From positions 1 through 64,000 of the forward strand of contig NZ_JBQHUF010000013.1 in assembly GCF_052065355.1 (NCBI RefSeq): a stretch of DNA of 64,000 bases, written 5' to 3'. The notes under the pieces are model-generated. The model was not told where the DNA came from and did not search any database. It was given only the letters and a program-made list of their open reading frames with translations. Of this stretch, positions 26,428 to 34,969 are shown in pieces. Numbering within the stretch: the first letter of the stretch is position 1; every line of letters starts with the position of its first letter. The position numbers and the translations under genes are program-made. Source of the DNA: Flavonifractor sp052065355. Its GTDB lineage: Bacteria > Bacillota > Clostridia > Oscillospirales > Oscillospiraceae.

Positions 26428-26700
26428 TTACCCCTCCTCTTCCAGTTCCCGCCGGATACGCTCCATCTCCAGATCCCGGAGCAGCCCCATAGCCAGCCGG
26501 AACCCGGCCTCGAAGCTGGCCTGGGCCAACTCCACTTTCAACTGCTCTTGCGCATCTATCAGACGCATCAGCGGCTGCCGCTGCGCCTGGTTCAGCCAGT
26601 CCCGAACCTCCTGGCGGGTGTTTTCAATCTCTTCCTCCAATTCACTGAAACCTGTGGCCCGGAAGTAGCGCCGGTACAGTTTGCTCATGTAGTAGCCCAT
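26428..26700 (-). CDS. DUF6809-like small helical protein
   Basis: 90 residues, homologous to 4651-4956: ELEEEIENTRQEVRDWLNQ and LAQASFEAGFRLAMGLL. The start at 26700 is set by GCAAAGGAGG upstream, which is conserved in element 1. First gene of the leftward operon with the zinc-ribbon protein and the two integrases. Function unknown; constant association with integrases suggests a recombination or regulatory accessory role. Confidence 0.8.
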   Translation of the reverse strand: MGYYMSKLYRRYFRATGFSELEEEIENTRQEVRDWLNQAQRQPLMRLIDAQEQLKVELAQASFEAGFRLAMGLLRDLEMERIRRELEEEG

Positions 26701-26802
26701 GTGTGCCGCCTCCTTTGCAGCAACACACAATACCCTAATCTCAGAGGAATAGCCAGTGGTTTTGACCACAGTTATCAAATTGTTATCATTTGCAGGGGAG
26801 CT

Positions 26803-26828
26803 TTCTTTGTTATACACTGTATTAAAAT
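26803..26828. repeat. Element-internal repeat upstream of integrase operon (element 3)
   Basis: TTCTTTGTTATACACTGTAT then TAAAAT. Same family as 5074, 9229, 23183 and 61720. It lies between the leftward integrase operon and the rightward MntA gene, with GTTATCA half-repeats next to it at 26771-26788. Confidence 0.6.
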
Positions 26829-26921
26829 CACCCCGCGTTTTCGATTTGCAACTATAAAATTCTTATGCTACAATGCAGATGTAGCCTTACTTTACGACAC
26901 TTTAGGGAGGGGCAGGTTTAC

Positions 26922-27236
26922 ATGGCAGATGGTAAAATCTATGCGATAGACGAACTGAGAGCATTGATATCCCCTATTGCCGCCCAATATGGTGTAGACC
27001 GCATCTTTCTTTTTGGCTCCTATGCCAGAGGACAGGCCACAGAAAACAGCGATGTCGACCTGCGCATAGACAAAGGAAATGTGAAGGGGCTGTTTACTTT
27101 GGGGGCACTATACAGCGACCTGGAAGAACGGCTTGGGAAAAAGCTGGACCTGTTGACCACGGGTAGTCTGGACCAGCAATTCCTCAGTCATATTGCTCAG
27201 GAGGAGGTGCTGTTATATGACCATACCCAATCGTGA
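26922..27236 (+). CDS. mntA: MntA-type nucleotidyltransferase antitoxin
   Basis: 104 residues of the minimal nucleotidyltransferase family: GSYARGQATENSDVDL supplies the GS...DxD active site. In characterised pairs MntA inactivates HepT by transferring AMP to a tyrosine near its active site. GGGAGGGG precedes the ATG at 26922; a start at 26865 lacks this. hepT overlaps by 20 nt. Likely an addiction module that stabilises the element. Confidence 0.88.
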   Translation: MADGKIYAIDELRALISPIAAQYGVDRIFLFGSYARGQATENSDVDLRIDKGNVKGLFTLGALYSDLEERLGKKLDLLTTGSLDQQFLSHIAQEEVLLYDHTQS

Positions 27237-27603
27237 CATCCAGATCCTACAGAAAATTCAGGGATATTGTGATGACATCATGTTTACCCATACGGAGTAT
27301 GACCGCAACTACAACACCTTTTGCAGCAATCCAACCTATCGGAACGCGATTGCGCTCTGCCTTTTGCAGATTGGGGAGTTGGTGAAGAAACTTTCTGATG
27401 AATTTGTCCAGTCGCATACCACAATACCGTGGAAAGCAATTCGCGGTATGCGAAATGTAGTTGCTCATGAGTATGGCCATATTGACATTGATACAATATG
27501 GGAGACCTCGGAGGCCGGGATTATAGAATTACGTGACTTTTGTGCGGCACAGATTCGTCTGCAGCAAGGGCATAATTCATTTTCCGGCCCGACCATGTCG
27601 TGA
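27217..27603 (+). CDS. hepT: HepT-type HEPN RNase toxin
   Basis: 128 residues, helical, with the HEPN catalytic pattern Arg-x4-His in MRNVVAHEYG, followed by a Tyr in the position modified by MntA in known pairs. HepT cleaves RNA unless AMPylated. Start at 27217 overlaps mntA. The gene is intact. A terminator follows at 27674. Confidence 0.87.
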   Translation: MTIPNRDIQILQKIQGYCDDIMFTHTEYDRNYNTFCSNPTYRNAIALCLLQIGELVKKLSDEFVQSHTTIPWKAIRGMRNVVAHEYGHIDIDTIWETSEAGIIELRDFCAAQIRLQQGHNSFSGPTMS

Positions 27604-27673
27604 CAGCAGAATAGGGTTATGGAGCCCAGCAGCAGCACCATGCTGCAGCTTGTTCATTCTGTAATTACTTTGC

Positions 27674-27700
27674 TCCCCGCCATATGGCGGGGATTTTTTT
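27674..27700 (+). terminator. Intrinsic terminator after hepT
   Basis: Palindromic hairpin TCCCCGCCATATGGCGGGGA followed by seven T. It lies between the converging hepT and relaxase genes. Confidence 0.9.
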
Positions 27701-27704
27701 ACCT

Positions 27705-29663
27705 CTACCTCATGGTCATACCACCCATCATCTGCTCCACATGGTCATTCGGTTTATGCCCCAGGGCAATCCGCTTTTCCTGGAGCGCCTGAAGCCGCTT
27801 GTGGTCAATGTGCAGCCCGGTGCTTGTGGAATCCTCTGGCACATTGTCCCGGAAGATGTTGCCCATGTGGTGGAGGAGCTGTGTGGCAGAAAGCAGAAGG
27901 CCGGGCGGCCCAGGCTGGCCCTGCTCCATGCGCTCTTTGAAAAACTGCGCATAGGTGTGGCCCTGCATTGCCGCAGCCCGGAACCAGCCATAGGCGATGT
28001 TCTGATCCTGCCCCACACCCTCTCCCATCAGGTGCAGCTTGCCCAGCAGATACTGCGCCCAGGGGTTCTGTGCCTCTGCAGCCTGCCGGAAATACTCCGC
28101 CGCCCTATCCGCATTTTTAAGTACGTGCTCACCCCTCAGATGCTCCTTGCCCAGGGCGTAGGCGGCGTAGTCGTTCCCGTTTTGCGCCGCCGCGTTAAGC
28201 CACCGGATGCTGTCGCTGGGATCATGCACATTTGGGTCGTCTGAGAGAAGCAGTTTTCCAAGCGCATATTGCGCCTGGGGCAGTTCACGCTTCGCCGCCT
28301 GCTTCAGCCAGTGCCTGGCTTTCTCTGCATCCGGGATCAGCAAACCGCCATCCCGGTACATCTGCCCCAGGAAGGTCTGGGCATAGGGATCACCCATCTT
28401 TGCCAGCAGTTCCAGCCTCTCGGCGGCCTTGTCCCGTTCTTCCAGTGGAAACGCCTCGTTTTCAACAATTCTCCACATCTCCCGGCATGTCCAGGTGAGT
28501 GATCGTTCATCCACCCAGTCACCGTTATCCTCCATATCTCTGTCCTCGAAAGAGATATGGTTCAGCCGGACGTGCTCGGCCTCCCGAATCACCGCATTCT
28601 TGATGGCGCGGAACTCTTTCTGTTCAGAGAGCGGCGGGCGCTGCCGCTCCTTCTCAGAGTAGTAGTCATTCACTTTGCACTGCAGTTCCCACCACTTCTG
28701 GTAGCACCTATCCACAACAGGCAGGTGTTCCATCTGGTTTACGATCTCATCGACCTGTCGCTTTATCCGCTTTGGAAGATAGCCATAGGACTTCTTGCCC
28801 TTTACCTCTCCAAGCTGCTGGGCAAGATTCAAGATCATCCGCTCTGCTTCAGGATGCTCACAGACTGATTCGCTCATCTGCCGGGACAGTTCCAGCATGG
28901 CCTTCCGGGTCTCCCGCACCAGTTCGTCCCGGCTTTCAGACTTCTGCTCATAGAGGTGGAGCATCTCCTGTTTGAAGATCTGATTGGTGAGGGCTGACTT
29001 GATCTGCCGGATGCCGTCCCTGGATAGGTAGGCCTGTCCAGGGTTCGCCGACCACGCCATCATGTGCACATGGGGATGCTCCCCTTCATTGTGAAAGGCA
29101 GCGTACCACCGGAAGTCCTGGGGCTTGATATTCATGGCGGCGGCGATATCGTTGCGGTGTGTACGCAAAAGCGCACACCACGCCTGGGCGTTATCATAGC
29201 CTAGACGTGCGGCGTCCTTCCGGTGGAGGGAGATGATGTGTGTCCACACATTTCCAGTGTAGTGCTCCAGTTCCAACATGGCTTTGTCCAGTTCCACACC
29301 GTCCTCGTCACCGAACAGCCCGTGGTCACCCAGACGTTCCGCTCTGGGACGGGTGGCGATGTACCTGGCGTAGCCCTCCGAGGATTGAACCTGGGACCAG
29401 TTCTCCTCCAGTGCCAGAGTGATGAGGGACGAGGCGTTGGCTTTCGTGGGATGCTGTGCGTAGTCCTCATACTCCAGCAGATCTTTTGTGTCAGGAAAAT
29501 CTTTTACCAGTTTTGTGATGAGCTGCTCCTGCTTGCGTGTGGGCGGACGGTCATCCGGAATGATCTCCACCCGTTCCCGCGTTGCGATGTACTTCATGTA
29601 GCCGCCTGCGCTCTGTCCGCCGCCGCACTTGATATACGGGCTCTTGACGATCAGTCTTGCCAT
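27705..29663 (-). CDS. MobP-type relaxase with C-terminal Sel1 repeats
   Basis: 652 residues. The N-terminal relaxase domain shows the three-histidine metal motif in HNEGEHPHVHMMAW (about 190-205), with CGGGQSAGGYMKYIATR at the start as in MobP-class (MobP3-like) relaxases of Firmicutes. The C-terminal third carries several Sel1-like repeats (AQTFLGQMYRDG, AQYALGKLLL, AYALGKEHLRGE, AQYLLGKLHLMGEG), a protein-interaction module. It should nick oriT and pilot the strand through a conjugation apparatus supplied in trans. It overlaps the RHH gene by 13 nt. No relaxase exists in element 1. Confidence 0.9.
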   Translation of the reverse strand: MARLIVKSPYIKCGGGQSAGGYMKYIATRERVEIIPDDRPPTRKQEQLITKLVKDFPDTKDLLEYEDYAQHPTKANASSLITLALEENWSQVQSSEGYARYIATRPRAERLGDHGLFGDEDGVELDKAMLELEHYTGNVWTHIISLHRKDAARLGYDNAQAWCALLRTHRNDIAAAMNIKPQDFRWYAAFHNEGEHPHVHMMAWSANPGQAYLSRDGIRQIKSALTNQIFKQEMLHLYEQKSESRDELVRETRKAMLELSRQMSESVCEHPEAERMILNLAQQLGEVKGKKSYGYLPKRIKRQVDEIVNQMEHLPVVDRCYQKWWELQCKVNDYYSEKERQRPPLSEQKEFRAIKNAVIREAEHVRLNHISFEDRDMEDNGDWVDERSLTWTCREMWRIVENEAFPLEERDKAAERLELLAKMGDPYAQTFLGQMYRDGGLLIPDAEKARHWLKQAAKRELPQAQYALGKLLLSDDPNVHDPSDSIRWLNAAAQNGNDYAAYALGKEHLRGEHVLKNADRAAEYFRQAAEAQNPWAQYLLGKLHLMGEGVGQDQNIAYGWFRAAAMQGHTYAQFFKERMEQGQPGPPGLLLSATQLLHHMGNIFRDNVPEDSTSTGLHIDHKRLQALQEKRIALGHKPNDHVEQMMGGMTMR

Positions 29664-30064
29664 GGGTCATCCTCCAGCTCCCGCAGCTTCTGTACCAGTG
29701 ACACCTTGCCGTTGGCCTTTTTCACGTTGGCCACGCTCTCCGCCCGCTGACGGCGCAGCTCCTCCTCACTTACATTGACACACTTGAACAGCATGCTCAG
29801 TCCCATGTCCAGCTCCACCGCCTGTTTGAAGAGCAACGACGCCATGCGGCTCTCCATCTGATCCAGCCTGCCGTTCAGATAGGACTGGACGGCGGAGGGC
29901 AGAAACAATCCGGAGTTGTTTGCGCTGAGATAGTCCAGATAAAAGTCGATGGCGTTCTCGATGAACCCGGTGATGCTCCGGCTGCCATCCTCCTGATACC
30001 GCCGCTCCAGTGTCGCTTTTTTCTCCGGCGACAGGTAGAGGGGGAATTTCTCTTTTTTGCTCAT
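29651..30064 (-). CDS. Ribbon-helix-helix mobilization accessory protein
   Basis: 137 residues. N-terminal KFPLYLSPEKKATLERRYQE and SITGFIENAIDFYL fit a ribbon-helix-helix domain; the rest is helical. Precedes and overlaps the relaxase, as MobC-type relaxosome proteins do. AAGGAGG lies 6 nt before the ATG. Homologous to 5236-5643. Confidence 0.8.
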   Translation of the reverse strand: MSKKEKFPLYLSPEKKATLERRYQEDGSRSITGFIENAIDFYLDYLSANNSGLFLPSAVQSYLNGRLDQMESRMASLLFKQAVELDMGLSMLFKCVNVSEEELRRQRAESVANVKKANGKVSLVQKLRELEDDPWQD

Positions 30065-30198
30065 AACAGCCTCCTTTCCGGGGCTTGACCCCTATTTTTT
30101 CCTTGTGGTAGTAAGCGCAGCGGGATAACGACCGCAGAATTTCCTGTTCTCTCTGCTTTTGACCCCATTCTCAGCACTTACAGAAGCGCCTGAAACTG

Positions 30199-30366
30199 CC
30201 CGCACTGCGGGCAGAAGTGATTGGAAAAGGCGTCGATGTTGACGCCTTGCCTTTATCCCGCTTCTTTTTTCGTCCCTCAGAAGCGGCCCAATCCGCCCCC
30301 CAAGCCCCTGGTGGGGCAGGGGCTCTACCTAGCCCCGAAGGAGGGCACACAGTGCCTCACTGCGGG
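30199..30366. other. Candidate oriT (element 3)
   Basis: The 315-nt gap upstream of the mobilization operon contains blocks shared with element 1: CCCGCACTGCGGG, TTTTTTCGTCC, a GGTGGGGCAGG-centred inverted repeat and GGGCACACAGTGCCTCAC. Conservation of non-coding DNA in otherwise diverged elements, and position beside RHH and relaxase genes, suggest the origin of transfer. Confidence 0.5.
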
Positions 30367-30379
30367 ATACACAGATGTT

Positions 30380-30988
30380 TTACGCTTCCAGGCGAAGCAG
30401 CTGCTGTTGATAGCAATGCTCCATCGCCGTCTGGATTGGCAGGATGGTGTAGAGGTTATTCCCGCTCCACTTCATACCGCGTCTATCAATGTAGCTGGTG
30501 TTTTCTACCGTGATGAACTGCCTGTCCACCAACTTTGCGATGAGCTTCATCACCGTGGACACGGTAAGATGTACCGCATCCGAGATCGTGCGGTAGCTGG
30601 GATGACACTGATGTGTCCGACGATCTTCGCAGTAGAGCAGGTAGGCGTAGACCGTGATGGCTCCGTGACCGATGTTCAGGAAAAACAATTCATTGGGCAG
30701 AGAGAAAAAGTTCTTGCCGTTGCTTTCGAGCATCGGAACCATGTGCTGATCCAGCAGTCCGCGACGGTTGAGTTCGGCAATCTGCTTCGCAGCCATGTCT
30801 TTGCTCATATGCAATTGGGATGCGATTTCATCTGCACTGGGCGAGGCATTTTTGTTGCAGTGGACATGCAGATAGCAGAGATAGGCGAGGATGGCAAATC
30901 CCTGGGGCTTCAGTTCCCATTTCCAGACATCATTCGGAATTGGGAAGCGGCGTCGCTTCGGATCTGGTTGATTGAAAAAGAAACTCAT
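30380..30988 (-). CDS. Winged-helix replication initiator-like protein
   Basis: 202 residues, homologue of 5951-6628 with helix-turn-helix regions SADEIASQLHMSKDMAAKQI and SYRTISDAVHLTVSTVMKLI. The start at 30988 overlaps the excisionase stop as ATGA, as in element 1. A role in element replication or regulation is likely but unproven. Confidence 0.75.
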   Translation of the reverse strand: MSFFFNQPDPKRRRFPIPNDVWKWELKPQGFAILAYLCYLHVHCNKNASPSADEIASQLHMSKDMAAKQIAELNRRGLLDQHMVPMLESNGKNFFSLPNELFFLNIGHGAITVYAYLLYCEDRRTHQCHPSYRTISDAVHLTVSTVMKLIAKLVDRQFITVENTSYIDRRGMKWSGNNLYTILPIQTAMEHCYQQQLLRLEA

Positions 30989-31200
30989 TTGTGCACACCT
31001 CCCTCTGTGTTCTCCATCACCCATTGAATGAACTGCTCCTTGGGTACCACCATGCGGCTGCCCACACGCAGCACCGGAAAGTCCGGTTCGTGCATCAACT
31101 CGTAAGCGCTGGATGGTGACACGCCCAATACTTTTGACACTGTGGCTGAGTTCAGGAACAGCGGCAGGTCATCGTAGGTTTTGTAGACAGATTGTTTCAT
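30985..31200 (-). CDS. Excisionase-type helix-turn-helix protein
   Basis: 71 residues, same length as 6625-6840: LFLNSATVSKVLGVSPSSAY and FPVLRVGSRMVVPKEQFIQW. AAAGGAG upstream of ATG at 31200 fixes the start; an upstream ATG at 31233 lacks a site. Likely recombination directionality factor or regulator. Confidence 0.85.
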   Translation of the reverse strand: MKQSVYKTYDDLPLFLNSATVSKVLGVSPSSAYELMHEPDFPVLRVGSRMVVPKEQFIQWVMENTEGGVHK

Positions 31201-31299
31201 TTCAGATTCTCCTTTACAAAAAAGTAAGGACACCAGCGGCGATACTGATGTCCTTCTGCTTGTATTGTGTCGGAGATTTTGATAGACTGAGAAAAAGGC

Positions 31300-31330
31300 G
31301 GGACAATTTATTTTCCAGGTGGGACAATTT
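31300..31330 (+). promoter_or_regulatory. Direct repeats upstream of the DUF6076 gene
   Basis: GGGACAATTT occurs at 31300-31309 and 31321-31330, 21 nt apart, which is two helical turns. A hairpin (AAGGACA...TGTCCTT, 31226-31255) lies just upstream. Plausible operator for a regulator of the DUF6076/sigma operon. Confidence 0.4.
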
Positions 31331-31349
31331 TGAGGGGGGCAAAGTTTAT

Positions 31350-32573
31350 ATGCATGGAGAGATTGTATTTTACACCCATGGCAGTACCATAGAGTACGGC
31401 GGTGAAATTTTTGCGGCCGGCGAGCTGACCGCAGACATATTGAACTTTACTCCCCAGGACTACCGACCCATCCAGCGTCTTTTGGAGCGCATGAAGGAGT
31501 TAGTCAGGCAGTACGAGGACACATTGGAGCGCGGCATATGGTGGGAACTGAACAATCATTTGATCGAGCTGCGCAGTCAGTTGATGCGGTATCGGGTATT
31601 TCAAATTTTACTGAAAGAGGATGACCAGTTTCTCAACGAGACCCAGCAGTACACAGAGAGCTATTCCTTGTTCACTGACGAGGAGATGGATGAGAAGGAC
31701 TGCACTGTGGAACGATGTCTTGATCTGTACCAGAAGGAGAAAGAAGAACACCGGACACCACCTTTTCTCCTCATTGTGAATGGAGGTAGGGCGGACAAGT
31801 GGCGGTACTACAAACTGCAGATGGCCCGCTATCAGCGATACATCGATGATGTTATCGTGTTCAATCCCACCATCCATAACTTTATCAACTTTCTTCTCTC
31901 CAAATTGAAACGGAACTCCCCGGAGGCGTACGCCGCCGCGTTGTATCAGCTTTACAATGACGAGCGGCTGGTGGAGAAGCTGATCGCGAACCCCATCGGT
32001 CCGGACCGCCCCTTCTACCAGAAGTATGATCCCTGCGTGGTAAGCTATCTGCCCAGAGAATTCCCGGACGGAACCTTTGCTATTGCCCAGGAGCACATAA
32101 CGGACAGTTTGCAGATGCTGCTGAAGGCGGACTACATGACTGCCCTGAATGCCGGACATAATATTCGCCGCTGCATTGTCTGTAAGAAATATTTCCTGGT
32201 TCGCAGCGGTGCCCATGTTCTTTACTGCGAGGGGCGCTGCCCGTTGGACGGGCGCTTCACCTGCAGGCAGTACGGCAGCTATGAAATCCAGAAGGAACTG
32301 GCCCGGGATGTACCGAAAATCCAGGCCAAGATCACCGCCTTTAACCGAATCCGGAAGGACTATCAGCGGGGAGCCATTACAGAGGAAGAGATGCGCCGCC
32401 TGAAGGACGCTGTGCGGGACGAGTTGTTTAACGCACTGAGCAGCCCCGATATCTCCAATGAGGACTTCAAGCAATCAATCTCCTCCGAGCGCCTTTACCC
32501 ACTTTACGGCATAGCCCGCCAGGCCAAGCCTCGGGGACGTCCCCGCAAGGTGGAGAACGGTGACGACGTATGA
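31350..32573 (+). CDS. DUF6076-like protein
   Basis: 407 residues. Mostly helical N-terminal part; C-terminal zinc-finger-like segment CIVCKKYFLVRSGAHVLYC with further Cys, then a charged tail with PRGRPRK. It resembles the DUF6076 family found on clostridial elements. The start at 31350 follows GAGGGGGG; the 237 nt of open frame before it overlap the divergent excisionase gene and are unlikely to be translated. Overlaps the sigma factor gene as ATGA, so the two proteins probably act together. Function unknown. Confidence 0.75.
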   Translation: MHGEIVFYTHGSTIEYGGEIFAAGELTADILNFTPQDYRPIQRLLERMKELVRQYEDTLERGIWWELNNHLIELRSQLMRYRVFQILLKEDDQFLNETQQYTESYSLFTDEEMDEKDCTVERCLDLYQKEKEEHRTPPFLLIVNGGRADKWRYYKLQMARYQRYIDDVIVFNPTIHNFINFLLSKLKRNSPEAYAAALYQLYNDERLVEKLIANPIGPDRPFYQKYDPCVVSYLPREFPDGTFAIAQEHITDSLQMLLKADYMTALNAGHNIRRCIVCKKYFLVRSGAHVLYCEGRCPLDGRFTCRQYGSYEIQKELARDVPKIQAKITAFNRIRKDYQRGAITEEEMRRLKDAVRDELFNALSSPDISNEDFKQSISSERLYPLYGIARQAKPRGRPRKVENGDDV

Positions 32574-33421
32574 GCAACGAGGAACTGTTGGAGCAGATCT
32601 CCAACGGTGATGAATCTGCTCTGGCCAAGCTGTGCATGATGAACACAGGGCTAGTCAAGGATCGCGCTTGGTTCATTGCCCGACAGTATCATTGCCTGCG
32701 GCAAACCAAATACGGCAGCCTGAGCGATTACGCAAAAGAAACGCTCTCCGAACTGGAGAGCGTGGGAAAGTTGGCGCTGGTAGAATGCGCCCGCACCGGC
32801 AGCTACGACGCTGGAAAGGGTCAATTCACCACTTATGTCATTCCGTTTCTGGACGGAGCCATGCGGCGGCATCTGGAATGCAGTATGGGAACACTTTCTC
32901 TGGACCGGGACAGCATGGGATTGGTGAGAAAGGCCCAGCGTCTTTATCATCAGGAAGGGAAAGAACTTAGCGAGATCTGTATATTCCTTGGAATCTCTTT
33001 CCGTGTGGCTGCCAGGGCAGTTGCCTACCCCACACATTTCTTCTCTGTCTATGATCTGCAAGACCCAGATGATGATGGCGATGTTTATGAGCGGCTCACC
33101 ACGAACCGCCTTTCAGGCTCTGCAGAGGATGCTGTGATCCGCGCATTGACCATGAAATGCCTGCGGGAAGAGTTTATGCGGCTTTCCAAAAGGGATCAGG
33201 AGATTTTGGGACGGTATTTCGGTGTGTACGGTTTTCCTAAGTCAGATCTGCGGGAAATCGCCATGCGAAACCGCATGAAGGAGCCCGGTGTGGAAAAAGC
33301 CAAGGAACAAGCCCTGAAACACCTGCAAAACCGATTTCAGGGTAGTTTTGCCCGGAAGCTTCAACGAGCAAAGCATCTTGTGTTGGATGCGGTGGCTGAA
33401 CGTTCATCCTCAATGCAATAA
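32570..33421 (+). CDS. Sigma-70 family RNA polymerase sigma factor
   Basis: 283 residues. Sigma region 2 with LVKDRAWFIARQ and EDAG-like GSYDAGKGQFTTYVIPFLDGA (residues about 80-105), and sigma region 4 at the C-terminus (MRLSKRDQEILGRYFGVYG, DLREIAMRNRM). An internal HTH-like ELSEICIFLGISFR lies between. Such factors paired with DUF6076 proteins are seen on clostridial elements and may transcribe element genes selectively. ATGA-coupled to the preceding gene. Confidence 0.82.
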   Translation: MSNEELLEQISNGDESALAKLCMMNTGLVKDRAWFIARQYHCLRQTKYGSLSDYAKETLSELESVGKLALVECARTGSYDAGKGQFTTYVIPFLDGAMRRHLECSMGTLSLDRDSMGLVRKAQRLYHQEGKELSEICIFLGISFRVAARAVAYPTHFFSVYDLQDPDDDGDVYERLTTNRLSGSAEDAVIRALTMKCLREEFMRLSKRDQEILGRYFGVYGFPKSDLREIAMRNRMKEPGVEKAKEQALKHLQNRFQGSFARKLQRAKHLVLDAVAERSSSMQ

Positions 33422-33442
33422 ATCATGAGAACCGATTGCAAA

Positions 33443-33488
33443 ACTACCCGTTACGGGTAGTGAAGGGAAGCATTATCTGTGCTATACT
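33443..33488 (+). promoter_or_regulatory. Operator/promoter 1 of the cargo regulon
   Basis: Perfect inverted repeat ACTACCCGTTACGGGTAGT (33443-33461) and -10 hexamer TATACT (33483-33488), 21 nt apart. No -35 consensus; the operator covers that region. The same layout with the same 21-nt gap recurs at 41598 and 47009. It drives the binding-protein/LuxR operon. Confidence 0.8.
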
Positions 33489-33582
33489 GAAAAGACAGCA
33501 ATTTGCCTCACTCCGAAGAGAATGCCTTTGAAAAGTGGTTGGCTGCGTCTGATATCGCAAACAATATAAGGGGGCTGGATGC

Positions 33583-34947
33583 ATGAAATGCAGAGCTTTC
33601 ATCTTTTTTCTGATTGCTGCGTTATTGCTGTGTGCAGGCTGTTCCAGTATGGGGAAAAAAGAAGAGATGCCCACCACCATTACAGTCTGGCACGTCTATG
33701 GCGGACAGACCGATTCCCCGCTCAATGACCTGATTGAGCAGTTCAACCAGACAGTGGGAAAAGATCGGCAAATCAATGTGCAGGTCACTTCTGTGTCCAA
33801 CACCAATACCATCCACGAGCTGGTGCTGGCGGCCGCCAACGGAGAGCCGGGAGCTCCGGAGCTGCCCGACCTTTTCGTATCCTATCCCAAGACGGTGATG
33901 GCGCTGCCCGACGACAGCATTCTGGTGGACTATCAGGACTACTTCAGCGAGGAAGAACTGTCCGCTTTCCTGCCGGCTTTCGTGGAAGAGGGGATCGTCA
34001 ATGACCGGCTGGTGGTCCTTCCCGTGGCGAAATCCACAGAGATCATGTATATCAACCAGACGATCTTCGACCGCTTCTCCCAGGCGACCGGCGTGACGCT
34101 GGCGGACCTGGACACCTGGGAGGGGCTTTTCAAGGCAGCAGAGGTCTATGCGGACTGGACCGACGCTCAGACGCCGGATATTCCGGGCGACGCCAAGTCC
34201 ATGTTCGTTCACGACTACTATTTCAACTATTTCCAGGTGGGGGCGGAATCCCTGGGCGAGGATTTCTTCCAGGGTGACAAGCTGGCCTTTGGCCCCGCAT
34301 TCCAGGCGGCGTGGGAGCCGCTGGCCCGGGCCGCGCTTCATGGAGGCGTCTGGCTCAAGGGCGGTTACGCCACGGAATCGATTCGCACCGGTGACAGCAT
34401 TGTGAGCGTGGCATCCTCGGCCAGCATCCTCTATTACAGCGATGTGGTAACCTATCCGGACAATACGTCCGAGGAGATCACCATCGTCTCCCGCCCCTGC
34501 CCGGTGTTTGAAAACGGGGAAAAACTGGTTATGCAGAGAGGGGCGGGCTTCTGTACCGTGCGCTCCACTCCGGAGCGGGAGCAGGCTGCCGTGACCTTCC
34601 TCAAGTGGCTGACCGAACCGGAACACAACGTGGAATTTGTGACCCGAACGGGCTACATGCCAGTGACCCGGGCCGCCTTTGAAAATGAGCTGCCGAAGGC
34701 TATCGAAGGGCTGGAGAGTGCCAAATACGCCTCCCTCTATCAGGCATATCTGGACACCCAGGCAAACTATGAGTTTTATGTGCCGCCCCAGCTGGAGAGC
34801 TATCTGAGTCTGGAAACGACCCTGGAAGATCAGGTGCGCTCACAGCTTGCGCTGGGCCGTCAGGATTATCTGGGGGCCGGAGAAACCGGATTGGAGCAGA
34901 TCAGCGCAGAGCGGCTCCAGGCCTTCCGGGAGATCATGGAGCGATAA
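33583..34947 (+). CDS. Extracellular solute-binding lipoprotein (family 1)
   Basis: 454 residues. Lipoprotein signal ending LLLCAGC; Cys20 would be lipidated. The body has the sugar-type binding-protein pattern (TITVWHVYGG, LPDLFVSYPKTV, VLPVAKSTEIMYINQTIF, AVTFLKWLTEPEHNVEF, TGYMPVTRAA). No ABC permease or ATPase is encoded nearby, so the protein is more likely a ligand sensor for the adjacent membrane regulators than a transporter component. Followed 22 nt later by the membrane LuxR gene. Confidence 0.88.
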   Translation: MKCRAFIFFLIAALLLCAGCSSMGKKEEMPTTITVWHVYGGQTDSPLNDLIEQFNQTVGKDRQINVQVTSVSNTNTIHELVLAAANGEPGAPELPDLFVSYPKTVMALPDDSILVDYQDYFSEEELSAFLPAFVEEGIVNDRLVVLPVAKSTEIMYINQTIFDRFSQATGVTLADLDTWEGLFKAAEVYADWTDAQTPDIPGDAKSMFVHDYYFNYFQVGAESLGEDFFQGDKLAFGPAFQAAWEPLARAALHGGVWLKGGYATESIRTGDSIVSVASSASILYYSDVVTYPDNTSEEITIVSRPCPVFENGEKLVMQRGAGFCTVRSTPEREQAAVTFLKWLTEPEHNVEFVTRTGYMPVTRAAFENELPKAIEGLESAKYASLYQAYLDTQANYEFYVPPQLESYLSLETTLEDQVRSQLALGRQDYLGAGETGLEQISAERLQAFREIMER

Positions 34948-34969
34948 ACAAAAGAGAGGAGGAAACACC

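Noticed and set aside
33583..34947. ABC sugar importer operon
   Set aside because: Only the binding protein is encoded; the next gene is a LuxR-type membrane regulator and no permease or ATPase follows.
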